From the NCBI RefSeq assembly GCF_003236335.1, contig NZ_POUB01000038.1:1-34145 (forward strand): a stretch of 34,145 bases of DNA, written 5' to 3'. Shown here piece by piece: positions 15,881-23,783 of this stretch. This stretch comes from Micromonospora deserti. GTDB taxonomy: Bacteria > Actinomycetota > Actinomycetes > Mycobacteriales > Micromonosporaceae. Each line of letters begins with the position of its first letter. The stretch's first letter is position 1. The translations under genes were made by a program, and so were the position numbers. The notes below the pieces were generated by a model that did no database searches, had not been told where the DNA came from, and saw only the letters and a list, made by a program, of their open reading frames with translations.

Positions 15881-16662
15881 GCCGCGCGGATCACATGGAC
15901 GTCGCGGCGTACGCGCTCGGGGTGCTGGACGAGCACGACACGGAACGGTTCGAGGAACACCTCGCCACCTGCTGGGCGTGCGCCGCGGAGCTGGAGACGA
16001 TGGTGCCCGTGGTGGGGCTGCTCTCCGACATCGACGGCGAGACGATGACCGCGCTGGAGCACACGCAGACCGATCCGGCCCTGCTGGACCGGACGCTGGT
16101 CGCGGTGCGCGCCCACCGCCGGCGGGCCCGGTTCCGCCAGCTGCTCGCCACCGCGGCCGCGGTGGTGGTGCTGGGCGGTGCCACCGGGATCGGCTTCGCC
16201 GGCGTCACCGGCGACAGCGACCCGCCGGAGGTCCGGGCCGACCCGACGATCACCGCGCCGGTCGGATCGCCGACGACGACCCGGACCAGTGCCCCGGGTG
16301 ATCCGGGGCTCGGCGGGCCCGAGCAGCCGGAGGGCGAGCAGACCAACGTCATCGACCCGAGCACGGGTGTCCAGGCGACCTTCTTCGTCGCGTCGAAGGA
16401 GTTCGGCACGAAGGTGAACTTCACGCTGGGCAAGCTGCCCGGGCCGCGTACCTGCCGGCTGGTGGTGGTCCGCAAGAATGCCACCACCGAGGTGATCTCG
16501 ACGTGGTCGGTGCCGGGCGGCGGCTACGGCACCAACACGAACCCGACCATCCTGACCCTGTCGGCGTCCACCTCGGCGCGGGTCAACGAGATCAAGCAGT
16601 TCCAGGTGCAGTCGGTCGACCCGAACGGGGTGGCGAGCCCGCTGGTGACCGTACCGCTGTAG
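15877..16662 (+). CDS. Membrane anti-sigma factor with zinc (ZAS) domain
   Basis: This 261-aa protein is the cognate anti-sigma factor. The N-terminal ZAS domain has the motif H-x3-C-x2-C (His28, Cys32, Cys35) in EEHLATCWACAAEL and binds the sigma factor in the cytoplasm. One membrane helix follows at about residues 86-108. The outside part has a Thr/Pro/Gly-rich linker (about 110-155) and a roughly 105-residue beta-rich domain that includes KLPGPRTCRLVVVRKN. ATGA overlap with the sigma gene implies coupled translation. ZAS proteins release sigma on redox change or after proteolysis; the external domain suggests sensing at the cell surface. A perfect terminator hairpin follows. Confidence 0.88.
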   Translation: MSRADHMDVAAYALGVLDEHDTERFEEHLATCWACAAELETMVPVVGLLSDIDGETMTALEHTQTDPALLDRTLVAVRAHRRRARFRQLLATAAAVVVLGGATGIGFAGVTGDSDPPEVRADPTITAPVGSPTTTRTSAPGDPGLGGPEQPEGEQTNVIDPSTGVQATFFVASKEFGTKVNFTLGKLPGPRTCRLVVVRKNATTEVISTWSVPGGGYGTNTNPTILTLSASTSARVNEIKQFQVQSVDPNGVASPLVTVPL

Positions 16663-16673
16663 CGGCGGTCACC

Positions 16674-16706
16674 GATCGGCGCCGGACGTAATGGCCGGCG
16701 CCGATC
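16674..16706 (+). terminator. Terminator of the sigma/anti-sigma operon
   Basis: A perfect 12-bp inverted repeat (16674-16685 and 16695-16706) encloses a 9-nt loop, 11 nt after the anti-sigma stop. It is followed by the moderately T-rich TGTCGTTCGTTCTGG. This separates the pair from the lipoprotein gene at 16865. Confidence 0.8.
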
Positions 16707-16864
16707 TGTCGTTCGTTCTGGAAAATGTTTCCGTCGGGTGGCCACACGAACCCGACCATCGATCGGTTCAACGATTCTGCGTGAAATTGACCACGGTTTG
16801 TCGTTCAACCTTGACAGTCGCCCTCCCGTATTACCCGGTGAACTGCCAAGAATGAGGAGGGCAC

Positions 16865-17518
16865 GTGGCACAGATGAAGCGGACCGTCATCGTCGCGAGC
16901 GCGATGGTCGCACTTACGGCCTGCGCTCCCGCAGGCTACGACGGGGCGAACCCGAGCGCGGCCGAGCCGGTCGCCGTCGCCGCGGCCGAACCCACCGCGG
17001 CGGCCGAACCCGAGGCGTCGGCGTCCGCGGAGGCCCCGGCCGACGCGCCGCCGCCCGCCGACGTGGAACTGACCGACCAACTCATTGGCAAGAAGGTGGC
17101 CCGGATGGGCAGCGTGGTCACCGACCAGGACGGGTGGATCCTGTACCGCTTCGACAAGGACACCAACGACCCGCCGTCGTCCAACTGCGTCGACAAGTGC
17201 GCCGAGGTGTGGCCCCCGGCGCTGAGCGACGGGAACCCGCAGCTCAACGGCGTCTCCGACGACAAGGTCGGCACCGTCACCCGGCAGGACGGCACCCGGC
17301 AGATCACCCTGGACGGCTGGCCGCTCTACCGCTACATCGGCGACAAGAAGCCCGGCCAGTGGAAGGGCCAGGGCGTCGGCGGCACCTGGTTCGTGGTCGC
17401 CCCGGACGGCAAGAAGAACCTCAGCTGCCTGCCGACCGGCACCCCGAAGCCGGTCGCCCCGCCCTCGGACAACGACAAGGCCGGCGCGGAGAGCGGCGAC
17501 TCCGGCTACTCGTACTGA
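16865..17518 (+). CDS. Secreted lipoprotein with Y-X4-D repeats (COG4315/Lipoprotein_15)
   Basis: This is a 217-aa lipoprotein. The signal segment MKRTVIVASAMVALTAC gives a lipobox with Cys20. An Ala/Pro/Glu low-complexity linker (about residues 28-66) precedes two family repeats. The first is WILYRFDKD, with the Cys pair in NCVDKCAEVWPP (Cys108, Cys112); the second is GWPLYRYIGD, followed by GTWFVVAPDG. The family function is unknown; members occur near redox and copper proteins and some anti-sigma systems. The GTG at 16865 lies 4 nt from GAGGAGG; an ATG at 16874 is an equally possible start, with spacing of 13 nt. The 202-nt upstream gap is AT-richer than the surroundings and probably holds its own promoter. 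A hairpin follows at 17529-17571. Confidence 0.87.
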   Translation: MAQMKRTVIVASAMVALTACAPAGYDGANPSAAEPVAVAAAEPTAAAEPEASASAEAPADAPPPADVELTDQLIGKKVARMGSVVTDQDGWILYRFDKDTNDPPSSNCVDKCAEVWPPALSDGNPQLNGVSDDKVGTVTRQDGTRQITLDGWPLYRYIGDKKPGQWKGQGVGGTWFVVAPDGKKNLSCLPTGTPKPVAPPSDNDKAGAESGDSGYSY

Positions 17519-17528
17519 TCCCCTGGAC

Positions 17529-17571
17529 ACGGTGGCCGGTCGCAGCCGAGGAGGGCGCGGTCGGCCACCGT
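17529..17571 (+). terminator. Hairpin terminator after the lipoprotein gene
   Basis: A perfect 10-bp inverted repeat (17529-17538 and 17562-17571) with a 23-nt loop starts 10 nt after the stop codon. The loop is long and there is no U-tract, so strength is uncertain. Confidence 0.6.
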
Positions 17572-17659
17572 CGTGAACCGGACGCCCGGCGTATCGGCGA
17601 CGCCCGCGTCCCGGCCGCGGCGCCGGCCCCGGTGAGCGGGCCGGCGTCGCCACCGTCCG

Positions 17660-17842
17660 TCAGGTCTTCTCCCACGGGCTGGGCACCGGGAAGTAGGTGT
17701 CCAGGAAGGGGGTGAGGACCTTGATCTGGTTGGCCACGTCCTCCTCGGTGGAGAACGCGTCGTTCAGGCAGAAGACGTGCCGGTCCCGGTGGGCCAGCAG
17801 GTGCGCGAGTCGAAAGGACAGCCGGTAATCGTCCGGGCGCCT
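17660..17842 (-). pseudogene. 3' remnant of a Stealth-family phosphotransferase gene (CR4 region)
   Basis: About 60 codons remain. They read SFRLAHLLAHRDRHVFCLND, then an acidic stretch, then FLDTYFPVPSPWE before the stop. The FCLND and FP-PSP-E motifs are hallmarks of conserved region 4 at the C-terminus of Stealth proteins, which transfer hexose-1-phosphate for capsule or wall polysaccharides. Full Stealth proteins exceed 300 residues and carry CR1 and CR2 with the catalytic residues. Here the frame meets unrelated sequence and then the start of the divergent glycosylase gene at 17908, so the N-terminal part is gone. No start codon or ribosome site with family sequence is visible. I call it a decayed gene fragment rather than a small gene. 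Confidence 0.72.
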
Positions 17843-17895
17843 CTCCCGCCGGAACGAACGGAGTGCGGTCCGCCGGGGGTGGGCACCCGAGGTGG

Positions 17896-17901
17896 CAGAG
17901 T
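17896..17901 (+). promoter_or_regulatory. Possible -10 box of a leaderless glycosylase mRNA
   Basis: CAGAGT ends 6 nt before the ATG at 17908. There is no Shine-Dalgarno sequence, and the layout copies that of the ECF sigma gene. No convincing -35 box is seen. Confidence 0.35.
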
Positions 17902-17907
17902 GGGGTG

Positions 17908-18828
17908 ATGACCGATACCGAGCCGGCCGCGACCCGGGTGCTGCGCCCATCCACCGGGTACCGGCTGGCCCCGTCGGTCCGGGCGCTGACCTTCAGCCCG
18001 TACGACCCCTGCGCGCGGATCGCGGCCGGCACCTTCTGGTGGGCCACCCGCACCCCGCTCGGGCCGGCCACCCTCGCGCTGCGGCCGACGGCCGGCGACC
18101 TCGTCGCCGAGGGGTACGGCCCGGGCGCCGGCTGGGTGGTGGAGCGCGCCGACGCCGTCGCCGGCCTCCGCGACGACCTGACCGGGTTCGCCGAGCTGGC
18201 CGCCGCCCACCCGGCGGTGGCCCGGCTGGCCGCCCGGCATCGCGGGCTGCGGATGCCGGCGACCGGGCAGGTCTTCCCCCGGCTGCTCCGGGCGGTCCTC
18301 GAGCAGAAGGTGACCGGCAAGGAGGCGTACCGGGCCTACGCGGCGACCGTCCGGCACTTCGCCGAGGCGGCACCCGGGCCGGTGCGGTCGCTGCTGCTGC
18401 CACCGCCGCCGGCGGCGGTCGCCGCCACCCCGTACTGGGTCTTCCACCCGTTCGGGGTGGAGCAGCGCCGGGCCGATACGCTGCGCCGCGCCGCCGCCGT
18501 CGCCGACCGGCTGGAACGCTGCGCGGACTCCGCCGAGGCCACCCGCCGGCTGACCGCCGTGCCGGGCATCGGGGCGTGGACGGCCGCCGAGGTGGTCCGG
18601 ATCGCCTACGGCGACCCGGACGCGGTCAGCGTCGGCGACTTCCACGTGCCGAACACGGTGGCCTGGGCCCTCGCCGGCGAGCCGCGCGGCGACGACGCCC
18701 GGATGCTCGCCCTGCTGGAACCGTTCCGCGGCCACCGGGGCCGGGTCTGCGTGCTGCTGGAGGCCGCGGGCATCCAGGCGCCGAAGTTCGGCCCGCGGAT
18801 GCCGATCCGGTCCTTCGCCCGGTTCTGA
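17908..18828 (+). CDS. DNA-3-methyladenine glycosylase, AlkA/HhH-GPD family
   Basis: This is a 306-aa base-excision-repair glycosylase. The N-terminal part (about residues 1-115) is the AlkA-like beta domain. LEQKVTGKEAYRAY (131-144) is the helix that opens the HhH-GPD domain. The helix-hairpin-helix is VPGIGAWTAAEVV (218-230), and the catalytic Asp244 lies in SVGDFHVPN. The family removes alkylated purines and leaves abasic sites. The ATG at 17908 is chosen from homology and a -10-like box just upstream. It is divergent from the Stealth remnant and convergent with the DUF1990 gene. It is not linked to an ada gene. Confidence 0.87.
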   Translation: MTDTEPAATRVLRPSTGYRLAPSVRALTFSPYDPCARIAAGTFWWATRTPLGPATLALRPTAGDLVAEGYGPGAGWVVERADAVAGLRDDLTGFAELAAAHPAVARLAARHRGLRMPATGQVFPRLLRAVLEQKVTGKEAYRAYAATVRHFAEAAPGPVRSLLLPPPPAAVAATPYWVFHPFGVEQRRADTLRRAAAVADRLERCADSAEATRRLTAVPGIGAWTAAEVVRIAYGDPDAVSVGDFHVPNTVAWALAGEPRGDDARMLALLEPFRGHRGRVCVLLEAAGIQAPKFGPRMPIRSFARF

Positions 18829-18939
18829 CCCGCCGCGCCCGGCCGGCCTGCCGCGACACCCGCCTCCGGCGCCCGGGCGACAGCCGGCGCCAGGTCCCGG
18901 CCGGGCCCGCCGGCCGCGAGTCCAACCCGGTCCGCGGGC

Positions 18940-19443
18940 TCAGGCCCGGACGCAGATGCGGCGCAGGGTGCGCCCCAACCACCAGGCGTACGCGTGCTGG
19001 AAGGCCCGGCCGAGCGGGCCGGCGGCGCGCATCGGCCAACGGTCGGGACGGCTGAACGCCACCACCTCGAACCAGACCTGCCCGGCGGCGTCGCGGCTCA
19101 CCACGAACGCCTCCTCGCCCCGCGCGGGGTGGCCGGGCAGGGTGCCGTAGCCGAAGCCCGCCCGCCACTCGTCGTCGACGGCCCAGACCACCTCGCAGGG
19201 CGCGGACAACCGCAGCGGGCCGACGCCGAGCCGGGAGACCACCCGCACCCCGGGCGCCGCCCGGTCGGTGTCGGCGTCGATGCGGATCCCCGCGGTCCGG
19301 TGCAGGCGCCAGCCGAGCACCGCGCGGCCGGCCACGGCGAAGCAGGAGTCCGGCAGCCGCACCCGGTGCCGCACGTGCCGCCAACCGGGCGGCAGCTCAC
19401 CGGCGCGGGTGGCGCCGACGTGCGGATAGGTCAGTGCCGGCAC
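18940..19443 (-). CDS. DUF1990 family protein
   Basis: This is a 167-aa protein of the DUF1990 family, a beta-rich single domain of unknown function in actinobacteria and plants. Recognisable blocks are LTYPHVGATRAGELPPGWRH near the start, the central CEVVWAVDDEWRAGFGYGTL and the end segment AFQHAYAWWLGRTLRRI. The GTG at 19443 was chosen because GGAGG lies about 8 nt upstream and family homology starts right after it; a longer frame upstream is Pro/Arg-rich and looks non-coding. There are no signal peptide or membrane helices. It is convergent with the glycosylase gene and follows a small same-strand gene at 19554. Confidence 0.82.
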   Translation of the reverse strand: MPALTYPHVGATRAGELPPGWRHVRHRVRLPDSCFAVAGRAVLGWRLHRTAGIRIDADTDRAAPGVRVVSRLGVGPLRLSAPCEVVWAVDDEWRAGFGYGTLPGHPARGEEAFVVSRDAAGQVWFEVVAFSRPDRWPMRAAGPLGRAFQHAYAWWLGRTLRRICVRA

Positions 19444-19553
19444 GGCGCACCTCCACTCGACGGGACGGCGACCAGCGTACGGGGCGGTACCGGTGGGCCG
19501 TCCCACGGCGGGGGCGCCGGGTGCCGTGGTCGCCGGGGGCGGACGACGCCGGG

Positions 19554-19766
19554 TCACGCGGCCTCGCGCAGGTCGGCGAGGCTGAGCGGGGTACGCCGGC
19601 GCAGCAGCTCCTCCAGCTCCGCCACCGTGCCCACCTCACCGAGGACGTTCTTGCCGCCGCCGAACCGGCTCGGGTAGCGGTGCACCAGCCGGTAGCGGTG
19701 GCGACCCCGGATCAGCTCGACGCTGACTCGCCAGCGTCCACAGCACCCGCAGACCCACTCCGACAC
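19554..19766 (-). CDS. Small protein of unknown function
   Basis: I do not recognise this 70-aa protein. It starts with a Cys-cluster segment (EWVCGCCGRW, three Cys within four residues), then a basic beta-like stretch RGRHRYRLVHRYP. The C-terminal part (about residues 46-60) is an acidic helix, VAELEELLRRR. The reading frame has typical codon bias and ends 110 nt before DUF1990 on the same strand. The GTG at 19766 is the start that leaves the Cys segment intact; it has no clear ribosome site, so a slightly different start is possible. The Cys cluster could bind a metal, but with only three Cys and no second cluster this is weak. Confidence 0.6.
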   Translation of the reverse strand: MSEWVCGCCGRWRVSVELIRGRHRYRLVHRYPSRFGGGKNVLGEVGTVAELEELLRRRTPLSLADLREAA

Positions 19767-19902
19767 CCCGCGAAAGTAGCTCTGACCTGCGGATACGTCA
19801 TTCGGCCGGTAGGGCGGAAGCGGGACGGCGGCGGACACGCCACCCGCGCACCGGCCGTGATCTGCCTCACGACTGTCGGCACCGTCTGATTGACTGGTCG
19901 CC

Positions 19903-21015
19903 GTGAAGCTGCCGATCAGTCCGCCGGTCGAGCCGATGCTGGCCAAGAGCGTCCCGCGGGTCCCCACCGCGCCGGGGATGACGTACGAGCCGAAGTGGGA
20001 CGGCTTCCGGTGCATCGTGTTCCGCGACGGCGACGAGGTCGAGCTGGCCAGCCGGGGCGGCAAGCTGATGACCCGCTACTTTCCCGAGGTGGTCGAGCAG
20101 GCCCGCCGGCAGCTGCCCGAGCGCTGCGCCGTCGACGGCGAGCTGATCGTGATCCGGCGGGACGGCCCGGGCGGGCAGCCGCGGCTCGACTTCGAGCAGC
20201 TGGCCCAGCGCATCCACCCGGCGGCGTCCCGGGTCAAACTGTTGGCCGAGACCACGCCGGCCGACTTCGTCGCCTTCGACCTGCTGGCCGTCGACGACGA
20301 GTCGCTGCTCGACCAGCCCTACCCGCGGCGCCGGGCGCGGCTGGAGTCCGTGCTGGCCGGGGTGCGCCCGCCGGTGCACGTCACCCAGATCACCACCGAC
20401 GTGGACACCGCGCACCGCTGGTTCGACGTGTTCGAGGGCGCCGGCCTGGACGGCCTGATCGCCAAGCCGGCCGACCTGCCGTACGAGCCGGGCAAGCGGC
20501 TCATGTTCAAGGTCAAGCACGCCCGCACCGCCGACGTGGTGGTGGCCGGCTTCCGCTGGCACAAGTCCGGCCCGGTGGTCGGCTCGTTGCTGCTCGGCCT
20601 CTACGACGACGCGGGCGTGCTGCACCACGTCGGGGTGAGCGCGTCGTTCACCATGGCCCGGCGGGCGGAGCTGCTGGAGGAGCTGGAGCCCTACCGGGAC
20701 ACCGGCGGCGAGCACCCGTGGGTGCACGGTGACCACGAACGCGGCCAGCGCATCCCCGGCGGGGTGAGCCGGTGGACCGGCACCAGGAACCTGGAGTGGG
20801 AGCCGCTGCGCCCGGAACTGGTGGTCGAGGTGGCCTACGACGCGATGGAGGGCGACCGGTTCCGGCACACCGCCCGGTTCGTGCGTTGGCGGCCCGACCG
20901 GGATCCCCGCTCCTGCCGCTACGACCAGCTCGACCAGCCGGTCCGCTTCGACGTGGACCAGGTGCTGCGTGGCGACCCGACGGCGAGCGTCGGCTCCGCC
21001 GCCGGCCCGGCGTAG
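19903..21015 (+). CDS. ligC: ATP-dependent DNA ligase, LigC type
   Basis: This is a 370-aa ATP-dependent ligase. The adenylated Lys31 lies in motif I EPKWDGFR. Later motifs are VDGELIV (III), VAFDLLAVD, GLDGLIAKP (IV) and MFKVKHARTADVVVAGF (V), followed by an OB-fold domain to the end. The size (mycobacterial LigC about 358 aa) and lack of extra domains separate it from LigB and LigD. The GTG start at 19903 has no clear ribosome site. LigC seals nicks in a minor end-joining/base-excision pathway and in mycobacteria works with Prim-PolC. A stand-alone LigD-type polymerase is encoded in this window at 31661, which fits such a pairing. Its stop is 33 nt before the secreted hydrolase gene. Confidence 0.9.
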   Translation: MKLPISPPVEPMLAKSVPRVPTAPGMTYEPKWDGFRCIVFRDGDEVELASRGGKLMTRYFPEVVEQARRQLPERCAVDGELIVIRRDGPGGQPRLDFEQLAQRIHPAASRVKLLAETTPADFVAFDLLAVDDESLLDQPYPRRRARLESVLAGVRPPVHVTQITTDVDTAHRWFDVFEGAGLDGLIAKPADLPYEPGKRLMFKVKHARTADVVVAGFRWHKSGPVVGSLLLGLYDDAGVLHHVGVSASFTMARRAELLEELEPYRDTGGEHPWVHGDHERGQRIPGGVSRWTGTRNLEWEPLRPELVVEVAYDAMEGDRFRHTARFVRWRPDRDPRSCRYDQLDQPVRFDVDQVLRGDPTASVGSAAGPA

Positions 21016-21048
21016 CGTGGCCGTCGACCCGACCACGGAGGCTCGCTC

Positions 21049-22554
21049 GTGACCCGCACTTCCGACCGGTCCCGCCGGTTCCGGCTCACCCTGGCCGGCC
21101 TGGCCGCCGCGGCGCTGGTCGCCGCCGGCTGCACGCTGCCGGCGTTCGCCCCCCGGACGGACGCCGACGGTGAGGCCGCCGCCCCGGGCACCGCACCCAC
21201 CTGGCGCGCCTGCCCCGAGGTGGCCGAGGAGCTGGTCGGCCGCACCGCGCCGGGCATACGCTACGAGTGCGCGCGGATCAGGGTGCCGCGCAACTGGGGC
21301 GGCGGGGCCGGCGCCACCGCCGGTCCCGGCGCCGGCGAGACCTTCGAGATCGCCCTGCTGCGCGCCCGGTCGACCAAGCAGCGGGACCGCATCGGCTCCC
21401 TGGTCATCAACCCCGGCGGGCCCGGCGGCTCCGGTGTGGACACCGCCGTGTACCTCTCCTTCGGTCCTGCGTTCGGTGGGCTGCCCACCGCCGTCACCGA
21501 CCGCTTCGACATCGTCGGCTTCGACCCGCGCGGGGTCGCCCGGTCCAGCCCGGTGAAGTGCATCTCGGACGCTGACCTGGACGCCAGCTTCGGCTACGAC
21601 CCTGATCCGGAGAGCCAGCGGGCCTTCGCCGGGTTCGTCGCGCTCAGCCAGCGGATCGGGCGCGGCTGCGGCGACCGGTACGGCGACCAGTTGCCGCTCT
21701 ACGGCACCGAGCAGGCGGCCCGGGACATGGACGCGGTCCGCGCCGCCGTCGGCGATGACAAGCTGACCTACCTGGGCTACTCCTACGGCACCCTGCTCGG
21801 TGCCACGTACGCCCAGCTCTACCCGCAGCGGGTCCGTGCGCTGGTGCTCGACGGCGCGGTCGATCCGAAGCAGGGGGTGATCGCCGGCTCGGAAAGCCAG
21901 GCGAAGGGGTTCGAGCGGGCGTTCGACAACTTCACCCGGTGGTGCGCCGCCAACGCCGGCCGGTGCCCGATCGGGCCGGACGCCCGGGCCGCGGTGACCT
22001 CCGCGATCGACAAGGCGCGGGTCTCCCCCGTGCGGGGGGACGACGGGCGGGACGCGACCGCGGGGTGGATCTTCTACGCGGTCGTCTCCTCGCTCTACAC
22101 GGAATCGGGGTGGCAGGAGCTGGCGCGGGCCGTCGACCGGCTGGAGGGCGGTGACCCGACGGAGGTGTTCCGCCTGGCCGATGCGTACGCCGGCCGCGAG
22201 GAGGAGGGGCGCTACTCCAACCTGTTCGACGCCAACCTGGCGGTGAACTGCGCCGACGAGGAGGAGAGGCCGAGCCGGGAGCGGATCCGGCAGTTGCAGT
22301 CGCAGTGGCGGGAGAAGTACCCGCTCTTCGGCCCCGCGCTCGCCGTCGGCATGCTCTCCTGCACCGAGTGGCCCGGCGGCCGGGACCCGTACCCGACCGG
22401 CCGGGCCGACGGCGCGCCACCGATCGTGGTGGTGGGCACCACCGGCGACCCGGCGACCCCGTACGAGCAGACCTCGTGCATCACCGCGGCGGTCGACGCC
22501 TACCTGATCGACCTGACCGTTCCCAGGGAGGGGCTGCGCTGCCCGGCCCGCTGA
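21049..22554 (+). CDS. Secreted alpha/beta hydrolase, tripeptidyl-aminopeptidase-like, catalytic His segment missing
   Basis: This is a 501-aa lipoprotein-type hydrolase of the SlpD/TAP group. The signal sequence ends at VAAGC (residue 27 or 28). The oxyanion region is INPGGPGGSG, the nucleophile Ser245 lies in GYSYGT, and the acid Asp467 in TTGDPATPYE. In the family the acid is followed by 25-30 residues that hold the catalytic His (G-x-GHT-Y) and then a conserved SC...AVDAYL...P..G..C tail. Here DPATPYEQ is joined directly to TSCITAAVDAYL, so the His segment is absent while frame and tail are intact. The protein is therefore probably inactive as a serine peptidase. GGAGG precedes the GTG at 21049. 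The last 74 nt overlap the channel gene on the other strand. Confidence 0.85.
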   Translation: MTRTSDRSRRFRLTLAGLAAAALVAAGCTLPAFAPRTDADGEAAAPGTAPTWRACPEVAEELVGRTAPGIRYECARIRVPRNWGGGAGATAGPGAGETFEIALLRARSTKQRDRIGSLVINPGGPGGSGVDTAVYLSFGPAFGGLPTAVTDRFDIVGFDPRGVARSSPVKCISDADLDASFGYDPDPESQRAFAGFVALSQRIGRGCGDRYGDQLPLYGTEQAARDMDAVRAAVGDDKLTYLGYSYGTLLGATYAQLYPQRVRALVLDGAVDPKQGVIAGSESQAKGFERAFDNFTRWCAANAGRCPIGPDARAAVTSAIDKARVSPVRGDDGRDATAGWIFYAVVSSLYTESGWQELARAVDRLEGGDPTEVFRLADAYAGREEEGRYSNLFDANLAVNCADEEERPSRERIRQLQSQWREKYPLFGPALAVGMLSCTEWPGGRDPYPTGRADGAPPIVVVGTTGDPATPYEQTSCITAAVDAYLIDLTVPREGLRCPAR

Positions 22555-22993
22555 CCGGCTGCTCCGCCGGCAGGTCTGGCAGCTCGATGCCGCTGCGGGC
22601 GGCCATCTCCTCCAGCAGCGCCCGCATCCGGCGGACGTCGGCCTTGAGGTGCTCCTGCTCCTCGTGCTCGAAGGCGTCGTCGTCGACGATCAGCCGGCTG
22701 GCGAAGTGCGCGGTGATCAACGGGATGACCAGCAGCACCATCGTCGAGATGAGCAGGGCCGCCAGGGTGCGACCCGGCCAGCTGGCGGGTGCGATGTCGC
22801 CGTACCCGACGGTGGAGGCGGTCACCACCGCCCACCACACGGCGTCCGTCGGGCTGCGGTTCTCTACCTCGCCGTAGATGATGCCGGCCACCACGATCAT
22901 CAGCAGGTACGACGTGATCAAGGTACGGGGCGAGTTGGCGAACCAGACCAGCCCTCGGTAGATCCACCGGAACGGCAGCAGCAGGACGTCCAT
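22481..22993 (-). CDS. Two-TM potassium channel family protein
   Basis: This is a 170-aa ion-channel protein. The first membrane helix is at about residues 25-40 (LITSYLLMIVVAGIIY). A pore helix and the selectivity filter TVGYGD (61-66) follow, then a second helix at about 76-98. The C-terminus (about 103-135) is a charged helix, EHEEQEHLKADVRRMRALLEEM, likely a coiled coil for tetramer assembly, and then a Pro/Arg-rich tail. There is no RCK or cyclic-nucleotide domain. The ATG at 22993 begins the membrane-protein homology. The stop lies 74 nt inside the convergent hydrolase gene, so the tail is encoded antisense to it. It is divergent from the GNAT gene, with 73 nt between starts. Confidence 0.88.
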   Translation of the reverse strand: MDVLLLPFRWIYRGLVWFANSPRTLITSYLLMIVVAGIIYGEVENRSPTDAVWWAVVTASTVGYGDIAPASWPGRTLAALLISTMVLLVIPLITAHFASRLIVDDDAFEHEEQEHLKADVRRMRALLEEMAARSGIELPDLPAEQPVSGPGSAAPPWERSGRSGRRRPPR

Positions 22994-23066
22994 GGGCCAT
23001 GATGCTGCCCGGAGTCCGCGAGGTCCGCGCGCACATTGGCCGGTGTCGCTGTGCCACGCTCGCGGC

Positions 23067-23519
23067 ATGAACGACGTGATCTTCCGCGAGGCCGTCCGGG
23101 CCGACCTGCCCGCCGTCCTCGCCCTGCTCGCCGACGACGTGCTCGGCAAGACCCGCGACGTCACCGAGGTCGACGCGGCGTACGAGCGGGCCTTCGCCGA
23201 CATCACCGCGGACCCGCGCAACCAGCTGATCGTGGCCGACGGCGGCGGTGAACTGCTCGGCTGCATGCAGCTGACCTACATCCCCGGGCTCGGCCGGCAC
23301 GGCACCGAGCGGCAGCTCGTCGAGTCGGTGCGGGTCCGCTCCGACCGGCGCGGGCACGGGCTCGGCCGGCGGATGATGACGTGGGCGATCGACCAGGCGA
23401 GGCAGCGCGGTTGCGGCCTGGTGCAGTTGACCACGGACAAGCGCCGCCAGGACGCCCACCGCTTCTACCTGAGCCTCGGCTTCGTGGCCAGCCACGAGGG
23501 CATGAAGCTCGCCTTGTGA
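23067..23519 (+). CDS. GNAT family N-acetyltransferase
   Basis: This 150-aa protein is a single GNAT domain. It begins with the beta-1 strand VIFREAVRADLPAVLALL. The acetyl-CoA pyrophosphate loop is RRGHGLGRR (about residues 94-102), and it ends with DAHRFYLSLGF and a final beta strand. The ATG at 23067 is where homology begins; there is no clear ribosome site and CACGCT lies six nt upstream, which suggests a possible leaderless start. The family moves acetyl from acetyl-CoA to amines. The substrate cannot be told from sequence or neighbours. Confidence 0.87.
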   Translation: MNDVIFREAVRADLPAVLALLADDVLGKTRDVTEVDAAYERAFADITADPRNQLIVADGGGELLGCMQLTYIPGLGRHGTERQLVESVRVRSDRRGHGLGRRMMTWAIDQARQRGCGLVQLTTDKRRQDAHRFYLSLGFVASHEGMKLAL

Positions 23520-23524
23520 GCGGA

Positions 23525-23540
23525 CGCCCACCCCTGGGCG
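23525..23540 (+). terminator. Small hairpin after the GNAT gene
   Basis: CGCCCA (23525-23530) and TGGGCG (23535-23540) pair around a 4-nt loop, 5 nt after the stop. The rest of the 264-nt gap up to 23783 shows GC-rich inverted segments but no gene. Confidence 0.4.
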
Positions 23541-23783
23541 ACCGCAGCCACGCCCCTCCAGACGCTGTCGACCTGCCCGCACGGGGCACCGCGAGCCGGC
23601 AGGCATGCCGAAGAACCAGGCGACGCCGCGGCCGGATCGAGGCCGCCGCCGGCCCGGCCCGGCCGGGCGGTGCCCGCACAGACGGGGCAGCTCGACAGCG
23701 GCGGAGACGGACAGGGTGGGGAAGACAAGGGATACCCGGCACGCGGCGAGCGACGCCAGCCCACCGGCGGCGAGGCGGCCCGC

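Noticed and set aside
16811..16834. TTGACA and TATTAC before the lipoprotein gene as a promoter
   Set aside because: The spacer is only 12 nt, too short for sigma-70-type recognition; no better pair was found.
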